64,000 nt of DNA from Dactylonectria macrodidyma (Eukaryota > Ascomycota > Sordariomycetes > Hypocreales > Nectriaceae), in the NCBI GenBank assembly GCA_020744425.1, contig JAGMUV010000003.1, forward strand, positions 2,480,001 to 2,544,000, written 5' to 3'. The notes below the pieces were generated by a model. The model saw only the letters and a list, made by a program, of their open reading frames with translations. It did not search any database and was not told the DNA's origin. Below are positions 34,709-44,237 of this stretch, piece after piece. A program made the translations under genes and the position numbers. Numbering within the stretch: the first letter of the stretch is position 1; each line of letters opens with the position of its first letter.

Positions 34709-35108
34709 GGTGCCGGGGTCTTCGGATGGGGCTCGACGTGGAGGAGGTGAGGGGGGGGCCAGCAAATAAATAGGTCAAATCGATGCGATGGTGCAGATAG
34801 TCCGTTCGGTGCAGCAGGTTCCAGACCGATAAATCTCAACAGTCGCAGAATACGCCAATTCGCTCAATGGACGCTGGGTCCTCGCCAACTAGATCCGTCC
34901 TCTCACGTCTAAGATGATATTAAGCAGCCGAAAAAAAAGAGTAGCCCCCGGATAACGAGGGCTTATCGCTCGGGAAATTCATTTCGCCGAGCTCCGTATC
35001 TCCGAGCCGGCAGTTGGTGGGATGCATGATTTCATTTTCATGATCTAGGCTTTTGGGTCGCATTCTAACTCTCACCTCGTTCATGCTGCCGCCTGCCCCG
35101 TCTTCACC
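34709..35108. promoter_or_regulatory. Divergent promoter, ferredoxin / UGO1
   Basis: 400 bp between divergent start codons of two mitochondrial-protein genes, so co-regulation is possible. No motif stands out. Confidence 0.5.
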
Positions 35109-36678
35109 ATGGCAGCTCACCGAGAAGGCGTGAATCCCTTGAGACCGTACTACATACCTCCGACGATCGGGCCGCCGGTCGAGGCGCTGAACAAATCGAG
35201 CCCGAGCCCTAACCCATTATCTCACGGCGGCCATGCCACCGCCAGCGGGAGATATGCGACCAAAGCCCGTGATATGTTTTCCGACCTGGAATACAAGGAA
35301 TATCTGGGCGATCCCTCACCTTCTGTGGTTCAGAATATCAAAGACCTGATTGATGAGCTGATATGGAAGTACACCTCTGTTCTCATGGCCCAGCCTTTCG
35401 AGGTGGCTAAGACGATTCTGCAAGTCCGTAATCAGGACGAAAATGCTGCTCTTGCGTCCCCCATTGAGCTCGAGACGCCTAAAAAACGCATTTCCACATA
35501 TGGCAGCACCATCTACGATGTAAGTTTGTATCGATAGTTTTGCGCCTGTTCACCGCTCATCATGACGACTAGTATCAAGAGTCGGACTCCGACGGCGACG
35601 AGCCAGCGTACTTTACGTCGAACGTACCAAGTACCCCCACTCCTTCGCAGCCGAGGCGTCAAAATGGACGCCGGTCTCCGTCTCCCGTGAAGAAACCGGT
35701 TGTTCCGGAACACTATCTCACTCTACGCCGCCCCGACTCCGTCCTCGAGGTGATCGGCCAACTCTGGGGGAAGGAGGGGGCTTGGGGCGTTTGGAAGGGG
35801 TCCAATGCGACATTCTTATACACAGTTCTTCAGTCCCTTCTGGAAAACTGGTCTAGAAGCTTCCTCAGCGCCATATTCAACGTCCCAGATCTGGGAGTGA
35901 AGGAGGATATTGATCGGTTGATTGATATTGCTTCACCGTATCCGTGGAGCTCACTCTTTGTGGCCGCTGCTGCTGCGGTTGCCACCGGTGTCGCCTTGTC
36001 ACCTCTGGACTTGGTCCGCACTAGGTACGAATTGCGAGCTTATAGCAGTCAGGCACATAAGCTAACCATATTCACAGACTCATTGTGACTCCCAGTGCAA
36101 AGGGGCCACGCCGGACGCTGGCAACCCTTCGCGCCATGCCTTCATACCTCTGCTCCTCCATGCTCGCCGTTCCGACGGTTCTCAACTCCTTGATTCACCC
36201 AGTTCTCACCCTTTCTACTCCTCTAGTCCTCCGAACCCGATTCATGATCGACAGCCACGCCTCACCATTCACATTCTCTGTGGCCAAATTCTTCGCTTCC
36301 TCTGCCGCAATCCTGGTTAAGCTCCCTGTGGAGACTGTTTTACGCCGTGGACAGGTGGCTCTCCTGTCGACCCAGGAATATGTCCATGCCCTCGGTGGCC
36401 ATGAGCAACCATTCACAACCATTGTGCCGCCCGGGCGCTACGACGGTGCCTTTGGCACCATGTTCCACATTGCCAACGAGGAGGGCGTGCGACAGGTCCC
36501 GGGCAAGGTCCCCGTAGCGAAGAAGGGCAAGGGACGAGCCAAGGCGGTTCCGTCCACTGTCACCATGAAGGGCCAGGGTCTCGACGGCCTCTGGAGGGGA
36601 TGGAAGGTCAGCTGGTGGGGTCTCGTCGGCCTGTGGGCCGCCAGCGTTGTCGGACACGGCGGAGAGGGCGAGTTTTGA
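35109..36678 (+). CDS. UGO1: Mitochondrial fusion/carrier-like protein Ugo1
   Basis: Outer-membrane member of the mitochondrial-carrier fold that couples Fzo1 and Mgm1 in mitochondrial fusion in yeast. Exons 35109-35519, 35573-36024 and 36078-36678 give 487 residues. Carrier-like repeats are degenerate: MAQPFEVAKTILQ (about 98-110), LSPLDLVRTR (about 284-293) and VKLPVETVLRRGQ. These are Px(D/E)xx(K/R)-type motifs. An acidic, disordered insert (ESDSDGDEPAY) separates the first two. The C-terminus ends with GLWRGWKVSWWGLVGLWAASVVG. Length and degenerate carrier motifs match Ugo1 rather than a transport carrier (~300 residues). Confidence 0.88.
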
Positions 36679-38251
36679 GAGTGCCCGAGTTGCTTGGGCA
36701 ATGCATTTGCAGGCATGGCGTTGCGGGTTGGGATCTCTCCTCTTCTACGAGCTTGATGATGGGACGGCATGATATCCACCTCCATTTCTTGGCACCGGCG
36801 TACAAAAGTGCGTACTAACGTGTATTTCATGACGCAGTTAGAAAGGTGCATCATAACCACCACCAAAGGCTCGCTACTCTTAGCTCGGTGACATGTCTTA
36901 GACAGTGCCCCGAGACTCGAGGTTGCTGGGTTCTTCCAATCAATGATACATTATGAGACAATCATGCGGAGTTCCCAATCCAGTGCTCACGCATTGAGTG
37001 ACTTCATATGCATGAATGGGTATTTTGAGTCCCATGCCAGGCCCACGGATCCTGGTACATCCGCAGTCCCGCGCCCACCTCTCACGCTCATAGTAAGCGT
37101 GAATTGTTCCAAGCCCTCGATCAGCATGAAACACTTTTAGGTGCTTACGTAGTTTGAAGCAGTCGGCCGATTCGCTTCGAGCTGCCTTGGTGTCTTCGGA
37201 TCCTTTCAAATATGCAGTGTATAGAAGCACAGAACCATCCACATCCATGTATAGCCCTCCAACACCCCATCATAGGACGATATTACTTTCAACCTAGTAC
37301 CATAAGACCAGTTATTCCTCGTCTCCTTTCAAGTACAGCATGCATATTCCTGCACCCCTCGCATCCCCGGAAGACCTTGCACCGCAAACACGGCGACGGA
37401 CATTTTAGCTGTAAAATACCCGGAGCTATTAGCCAACAGCACCGACAGCCATGGACCGTCCAAGTATCACAGCATTGCGGGAGGCTCCTCGCGGTTCCCA
37501 ATCAACTGTGCAACAGGATGGCACGTCGGCAATATCTGACACAAAAGGCTGCGTCCCCAACTCGGAGTGTCATCCGGCTACTTGCATGCTCGGGGCCGAA
37601 CCGCCGCTTCAGCTTGCCATGGACCTTCGGAACGCGGACGATGAATCATCAGCTGCAGCTTCTTAGGCGTACATCCGGCTCAGCTAGGGCCATCCGCTTG
37701 TGACATCTCGACGACACACTTGAACGCCCGTTGGGCGCTCCGGGTGCGCCTCCAGGGGCCCTCAAAGCCACCGTCCGCGAGACTCGATCTCAACTCAGCT
37801 ATTTGAGGCTGGATTCTCTTACTCTGTTTTGATTTATTCGAAACCGTGGCGGACTTTTGGCTGGGTTGGTCGTGGCGGCGACCTGCAGTGAGGTAACACA
37901 GGGGAGAGGAGACTCGACGAGAGGCCAATCAAGGTAGCGCCGAGCCATCCTTCGGAGTGCGGTAGGTACAAAACGGGTCGGCGGAAAGCGAAACAATATG
38001 CGCCTTTCCATCGAGCTTGGTTTTCGTGATGGTGAGGGATCGGCAGTTTCTGTATGGACGTTACTTGTGCCGGTGAAGTCATCTCAAGAGCCTCGACGAG
38101 GATAAAAGCCAGGCGCTTTGCCAGTAAACTCGTTCTTCTCCAGCTCTACAACCGCATTCGTCTTCGGCTCTCCAATTGCCCAACGGCTTGGCTTGGTACA
38201 TTCATTATAGTCCAATTCATTCACTTCAAACACCATTTCTCTCATTCCAAG
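36679..38251. other. 1.6-kb spacer upstream of the AA9 gene
   Basis: 3' flank of UGO1 and the upstream region of the AA9 oxygenase. Open frames are short and uncharacteristic. GATAAAAG at about 38100-38107 is a TATA-like element ~150 bp before the AA9 start. No gene seen. Confidence 0.5.
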
Positions 38252-39064
38252 ATGATCATGTCCAGAACTCTCTCGTTTTTGGTCGCCCTGGTTTCTTGTT
38301 GTTTGGTGTCAGGTCACGGCCACGTCAAAAACCTCGTCATCAACGGTGTCTACTATGAAACCTACGATAGCACCAACTTCCCTTACATGCGAGACCCTCC
38401 CATTGTAGTTGGCTGGACCGTCGACCAGAAAGACAACGGCTTTGTCTCTCCTCACTCCTACTACGACTCCGACATCATCTGTCATCGGGAAGCAGTCCCG
38501 GCCCAAGGACACGTCGAAGTCAATGCCGGCAATGTCATTACCGTCCAGTGGTCAGAGTGGCCCGATGCTCACCATGGTCCCATCTTGGACTATCTCGCCA
38601 ACTGCCATGGCCCCTGCGAAGACGTCGACAAGACTACGCTTGAGTTCTTCAAGATCGACGGCCTCGGCATCGTCGATCGTGGAAACCCTGGCAAGTATGC
38701 CGACGATGTCTTGCTGGACAACGGCTACGCATGGAACGTCCGAATACCAGATAACATTGCTTCGGGTAACTACGTTCTCCGTCATGAGATTATCGCTCTC
38801 CACAACGCAATTGAGAAGTACGGAGCCCAGAACTACCCTCAATGCTTCAATCTCAAAATCGTCGGCGGGGGCGGTGATGAGCCAGAGGGGGTTCTCGGCA
38901 CCTCATTGTATGATGCTGAAGACCCCGGCATCTATATCAATATTTATGCCAACCCAGCTGAGTACGAGGTGCCTGGGCCACCCATTATTGAAGGAGGTGT
39001 TGCTTCAGTGAGACAGGACCCTTCTTCAGCCTATACCACCGCAACAGCGACAACTAGATCTTAG
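38252..39064 (+). CDS. AA9 lytic polysaccharide monooxygenase
   Basis: Secreted copper enzyme (formerly GH61) that oxidatively cleaves cellulose or related beta-glucans. Single exon, 270 residues. A signal peptide of 21 residues (MIMSRTLSF...VSG) leaves His22 as the mature N-terminus (HGHVKN), first half of the copper histidine brace. The second copper His is in DAHHGPILDYLANC, mature His86. The axial Tyr region is GAQNYPQCFNL (Gln172, Tyr174, mature numbering), and the second-sphere His is in IALHNA. Cys pairs expected at ICHRE/PQCF and NCHGPC. No cellulose-binding module follows; the last ~55 residues form a short tail. A start at 38258 (residue 3) would also work. Confidence 0.95.
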   Translation: MIMSRTLSFLVALVSCCLVSGHGHVKNLVINGVYYETYDSTNFPYMRDPPIVVGWTVDQKDNGFVSPHSYYDSDIICHREAVPAQGHVEVNAGNVITVQWSEWPDAHHGPILDYLANCHGPCEDVDKTTLEFFKIDGLGIVDRGNPGKYADDVLLDNGYAWNVRIPDNIASGNYVLRHEIIALHNAIEKYGAQNYPQCFNLKIVGGGGDEPEGVLGTSLYDAEDPGIYINIYANPAEYEVPGPPIIEGGVASVRQDPSSAYTTATATTRS

Positions 39065-39750
39065 ATGTGATTCGGCCGTTTGTTTCTGACTGGTGACACT
39101 TCTGCCGAAACATGCAAGAAAATGAGTTTAGGAAGCGTTACACAATAAGCTGGGCTCAAAGCATTGGGTTCTTACTTTGGCAGATTCCTGTGCAACGGGT
39201 GCGTTCGTTTCTTTCTGCATAAACTCTTGTGTAAAGTAGAACGCCGTTTCTACGTCACGGGATGACCACCGCTATGGGCGTGCTTGGGTATAGGTTAGAG
39301 AAGCGAACTTACTCCTGTGCCGTTAGAATTTTTTTTTGGCCTGCATCAGTTATGAAGCTCAGAAATTCCTTTCCGCCCGTCTAAACTTCCCAGATGTGCA
39401 CTATAGAGCCCATCCCGCACTTACACTCTGCGACCACAGTGGATAACTTCAGCTCTAGGGTAGGTGGAATTGTATTCACCCAGAGCCCACACGTGACTAG
39501 GCGTTTTCCATGTCACGCTCGCGAACCCTTCAAACTCCAACAAACCACCTCTCGTGAGCCATTCGTTTCTAGTACCTGCATGCGACTTGACGCACATTTC
39601 ATTTGAGGCCAGTCCGCCTAAATCCCGTTGGCTCAGGGTATTGCGGCATGTTCCGACCGTCCTGAGCACCAATTCCTTGCGCATTCCCCCGTCGTGCGCC
39701 GTCGATCCTGTACCCCTTCAACTGCTGCCCCCGAGCAAGCTGCCGATATC
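39065..39750. other. Intergenic region upstream of SHG1
   Basis: 686 bp between tandem plus-strand genes. It holds the AA9 3'UTR and the SHG1 promoter. An in-frame upstream start at 39628 could extend SHG1 by 41 residues, but the conserved part does not need it. Confidence 0.5.
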
Positions 39751-42356
39751 ATGGAAACACCAAACGCGACATCGGCTCCCGGAGCCAGCGAAACCGCCAA
39801 TACCTCTGCGACGCGAAAATTCAAGGCTTCGGACCTTCCCTTGCCTTCTGCGACACGAGCCGCGATCGAGACCCTCGCTCACAGCTTCAAGAAGGAGGGC
39901 GCATACGATACGATTCGCAAGCAAGTTTGGGACAAATTTGAAGCCAGCGTATGTGGCTATCCCTGTGATGCGAGATTCGTCACATGCTAACATGCGCTTA
40001 GGATTACGAAGCTCAAGTCACGAAAGCCATCCTGGAAGTCGCGGAACAGGAGATTGAACGGAACCCACAGCAACTCCTGACTCTCGACCGAAGAAAGGCT
40101 GCAGCCCTTATTGATGGCGCGCTTGAGCGATCCGGGGTCTATCAAAAAGCCGAAGCCGTCATTGGCCAGCTGATCGACAACGGCGCGATAGAAGAGCGCA
40201 TTCGAGAAATTCGACGAGCAGAGCTAGGCGAAGAAGCGGCCGAGAAAGAGAAAATCAGAGGAGCCAAAACAGACAGCGAGTATGCTGCCGACACTGCAGC
40301 TAGGCAAGGAGAACGCGAACGAGTACGGGAAGAGCTCCGACAAAAGGAACTCGCGATTGAAGAAGAAAAGCGGAGAATTGCTAGAGAAGAGAGCAAAAAA
40401 GAAGAACGTGAGCGCGAAAAGGCAGAGTTGAAGCGGCAAGACGAGAGAGACGAGCGCCGAAGGAAGCGTGAGCAAGAACGTGAGGAACGCGAGCGGCTAC
40501 GTGATATTGAAAGGGAGAAGAGGTACAAAGAACGCGAAAAGCGAGACCAAGAACGCGACAAGCGAGACCAAGAACGCGACAAGCGATACCAAGAACGCGG
40601 CAAACGAGACCAAGAACGAGATCAACGAGATCATGATAGGGACCGTGACCGAGACCGAGACTACGACCGAAACTCTGGTCTCGAGCGAGAGTACGACCTC
40701 GGTTGGGATGTGGAGAAACGTCGCAAGCAGAAAGAGGCAATTTCCGAGGAGCTCAAGGAAAAATTGACGAAGGAAGATCATGAGAGGCTCGAGCAGGAAG
40801 CTTTGGCTGACCTTCTCCGCGAAAGCTCCAAACCCGCACCTAAACAGCCGGAACTGGAAGTTGACGCAACCTTGGCCCCTCCACCGAGGAAATCTGGCCC
40901 TGCGTCGGCCATCAATCCTATCCGAAGAGATTCTTCTGGCGGCGCAGACCGTCGGAAGCAGAGCGACACTGGCAGCAAACTTGAGCGAGGGAGCTCAAGA
41001 ACGCCAGCCGATCCCAAGCACTCGGCCTTGAGGGATGAGACGAAGCGTAGCCGCAGCGTGTCGCGAGCCGCGGACCGAGAACGTGAAAGTGACCGCGAAC
41101 GCGAGCAGGATCGTGATCGATTACGAGATCGGGATACCAGACGGGATAGTCGGCATAGAACCGACCGCCGATCGCTCTCTCCCCGACGTGAGCCTAGCAG
41201 GTCCCGAATTACGGAAAGACGTGATAGAAGCCGGTCACGGGTGAGGCGAGATAGGACACGTTCCCGCCCTCGGCGAGACGATCGTCCCGAAAGGAGCCGA
41301 TCTCGGCCTAAATACGATCACTATGAGCGATCCAGGTCTAGACGACGCGACCGGAGCCGGTCTCGTGCCAGACTTGACCGAAGAGAGCGAAGCAGATCCA
41401 GGACGAGGACTAACCGCCGTGAACGAAGCCGAGACCGACGAGATCGATCACGGTCCAGGGTGCGTTCCCCAAGACAAGATAGGGCCCGGTCGCGAAACCG
41501 CAGGGATCGAAGCCGCTCTCGAGACGCCCGCCCCGCTGGAGATCACTACGATCCAAGAGAACGAGATCGTGAACGGGACCGGGATCGGGACCGGGATCGC
41601 GATCGTGAACGGAAGGACCGCTCACCGCTGCGACGACGGAGTAGGGATGCCGACCGAGAACGGGACCGGAGAAGCCGCTCTCGATCCAAACCAAGCACAT
41701 CCGTCGCACCAGCTGGCTCCACCAAGGGCAAGGACGACCTCGAGGAATGGAAACTTGAGGAAGTCAGAAAGCGAGAGAAGGAGGCCAAGGCCTATTTGGC
41801 CGCCCAAAAGGATGCTAGAGATAAGGGCCTCCCGATTCCCGGACTTGACGACAGGAAGAGCAGTGGTGAGAGATCTCCTGAAACACGCCGACGCTGGACC
41901 ACGGAAGACATTGACAGATATATGCCTGGAGGCCGAGATGACCGGCGGAGAAGTCGGTCCCGCAGCCGGAGCCGGCAACGGGGTGGGGACACGGACGGGG
42001 ATCGCAACCGGGATAGGTACCGCGACCGAGATGATAGGGACCGTGATCGGGACCGAGACCGACGGGAAAGGGACCGGGATCGGGATCATGACCGGGACAG
42101 GGATCGCGATAGGGACAGGGATCGCGATAGGGACAGGGACCGCGATAGGGACCGAGATCGCGATAGGGACCGCGATAGGGACCGCGATAGGGATCGTGAT
42201 CGTGATCGACGAGACCGAGATCGAGACAGGGACCGCGAGAGAGAAAGAGACCGGGACAGGTCGAGAGATAGGAGGAACAGGAGGGACCGGAGCCTTTCTC
42301 CGCGTCGGGATCGGCGCGATGCAAGTCGAAGCCGCCGCCGGAGCCGAAGCCGCTGA
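39751..42356 (+). CDS. SHG1: COMPASS (Set1 complex) subunit Shg1 with long RD/RS tail
   Basis: BOD1/SHG1-domain protein, a subunit of the Set1 H3K4 methyltransferase complex. Exons 39751-39948 and 40002-42356 give 850 residues; donor GTATGT, branch/acceptor GCTAACATGCGCTTAG. The SHG1 domain (about 35-140) reads LPSATRAAIETLAHSFKK, YDTIRKQVWDKFEASDYE and LDRRKAAALIDGALERSGVY. Then comes a long Glu/Arg coiled region (165-330), an RS/RE/RD-rich tail (about 430-850) with a pure RD dipeptide block near 750-820, and an SR-type end (SRSRRRSRSR). Yeast Shg1 is only ~140 residues. The tail resembles splicing-linked RS/RD proteins; what it binds is unknown. Confidence 0.85.
42000..42275. repeat. Hexameric GACCGN/GATAGG tandem repeat in coding DNA
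   Basis: About 275 bp of near-perfect 6-mer units (GACCGC, GATAGG, GACCGA, GACAGG) encode alternating Arg-Asp. Longer units such as GACCGCGATAGG recur many times. The pattern keeps several frames on both strands open, so it produces long spurious open frames. Confidence 0.9.
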
Positions 42357-42593
42357 TGCGGGGAGAGATAATTTTGGAACGAAAATGGATAAAACATCTA
42401 GCAACATATACCGATGGGAGTTGCGGAACCTGTACGTTAAGAAGCAAGACTATGTAGCAAAAGCAGAGCGAAGCGAGCGTTTCAAAACGATGTTCATGGT
42501 CGAAATTTGAGATGGCAACATATATATATATCGCTTGAGACGTTGAACTATTCATTAATTTTTTTTCTATTCCAATTGCAGACCGCGCACGAT

Positions 42594-44237
42594 TTATTTC
42601 GACCCAACCAATGAAGTCGTCATTTGTAGCACACTATCGCCAGTGAGGCCGTAATAATGCCATAGGGACACGGCGATAACGGTGGTGGTGAAGCCAATCG
42701 AGCTAATTATGAAAATTCTTCGGAATCTGACCGTCTTGCCAACAGTGTTGGGATTTTCGGAATTCCAAACGTGAGAGAACCAAGCTGTGACCTCTTTGAA
42801 GCCCCTGAGGATCTGCTCATAGCCGATAGAGTACAAGGTGAGGCCGACGAGGGCAATGGCGTATCCGAGGACCTGGAGCATAGATATTTGGGTACCCCAG
42901 ATGAGAACTGAAGTGCCAACCAGGAGGATGCTCTTGAGGATGCCACTTAGGGACATGACGAGACCAGATGTCTTGCCAATCTGATGGAAAACTATTAGAG
43001 TGGTTCACAGCTAGAGCAGAAAGAACAAGACTCACGAGGAAGACGCTGACGATATTGAGAATGAAGGCAACGGAAGCGTTGAGGAGCAGGATTCCGTATC
43101 CGGTCTTGGCGGCATCCTCCCATTGGAAATGGGTCGCCTCAGTTACGGCAACCACAAACATGTTCATGACGGCACAGACGGGGGCGAAGTAGTAGAGGCC
43201 GACCAGGGGATCCATGCGGATGCCTTCTCCACCGAGCATGACTTGAATCATGACAAGTCGAACGGCCTCGGTGACGGTGCCACCTAGCTGGAAAAGGAAG
43301 CCAATCCACGAGAACTCGATTTCTCCAGCACTGGCAATGGCGACGCCACACACGATGAGAATGATGTTTCCAAATGTGCTTAGGCTGGGTGAAGCAACAC
43401 CCCAGACCCAAGAGGTGATTAAGACGGCGACGGGGCCCGCGGCCTTGAGCATCTGAATGAAGGCGACGGAGAGGTAAAGGTAGACAACATTGGAGAAGAC
43501 GAGGGAGCCGGAGTAGAGAACGCCAATGGGGAGGATAGAGCGGATGTAGAATCGTCGAGAAACGGGTACTGCATGGCGAGAATCAAGGAGGGAGGTTGTG
43601 TGAGCGAGGATCTGGGTTGCCGCGGTGGCGAAGACGAGATGCCAGGTGGTGAGAATAATGGCTGAATTTGGTCAGTATAGCTCGACAGGCGTATGGCGTA
43701 ACGAAGAAGCGCTCGGCGGGTGATTTTGGTGGAAGATGTGACAATTATTCCATCTCTGGGTTTGGCTTGGGAACGTGTGAGACTTACGATATCCTGATGG
43801 GCAGTTAGCATTGATGCAAGATCGACCAAATTGGAATTTCAAAATGACTGAGAACTTCGGTCAAAGCTGTAGAAAGACTTACGGAATCCAGCGGTGTCAA
43901 TGAGCCACTTGTTGAATATGATGGTAATGTTTGAGAAGAAGATCCAGCTCCTAGAGTGTGCAGTGCCACGGTTAGCGCGACAGGACTTTGGTGATCAATG
44001 TTTCCGCGTTTCGTCTCATTGCCATTCAACATTGCATCGCGACTGACGTCACTGCACCATTGAGGCCGCTCCAACAGGAATAAAACATCTCAAATATGCG
44101 ACGTACAGGATGTATACAGAGGCATGAAGCCGCGGGCCTTCAGGCGTTGTCTTTTCTATGCGCTCTGCTTGCTCCTCCGACTGGGCCAGCGGCTGGGACG
44201 TGGCCCTGGCCTCCTCGAGATCGCCGGCGGAGGTCAT
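42594..44237 (-). CDS. Triose-phosphate/nucleotide-sugar-type transporter (DMT superfamily) with 6-nt microexon
   Basis: Multi-pass TPT-domain transporter, probably in Golgi or ER membranes. Five exons: 44237-44107, 43950-43883, 43788-43793 (6 nt), 43661-43036, 42980-42594; 405 residues. The microexon GATATC has CAG before and GTAAGT after it. Including it gives NKWLIDTAGFRYPIILTTWHLVFAT, which matches the family, whereas skipping it removes two residues (RYP becomes P). About ten hydrophobic helices follow, including SLVFSNVVYLYLSVAFIQMLKAAGPVAVL, the signature of this transporter group. The N-terminal ~40 residues are polar and cytosolic. Substrate cannot be told from sequence. Confidence 0.92.
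43788..43793 (-). other. 6-nt microexon (GATATC) of the sugar transporter gene
   Basis: Flanked on the minus strand by GCTAACTGCCCATCAG upstream and GTAAGT downstream. The introns on either side are 89 bp (43882-43794) and 126 bp (43787-43662). With one carried base from each neighbouring exon it encodes Arg-Tyr in the conserved GFRYP. Confidence 0.85.

Noticed and set aside
34267..34839. 190-codon minus-strand frame overlapping the ferredoxin gene
   Set aside because: It reads through the ferredoxin intron in a different frame; the ferredoxin reading has all four cluster cysteines and a targeting sequence.
41622..42407. Long minus-strand frames opposite SHG1
   Set aside because: Pro/Val/Ile or Ser/Arg repeats are the complement of the RD-coding repeat; there is no independent evidence of a gene.
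41323..42510. 395-codon plus-strand frame overlapping SHG1
   Set aside because: It arises from the hexamer repeat in another frame (Gly/Ile/Thr repeats), has no domain and lies inside a well-supported gene.
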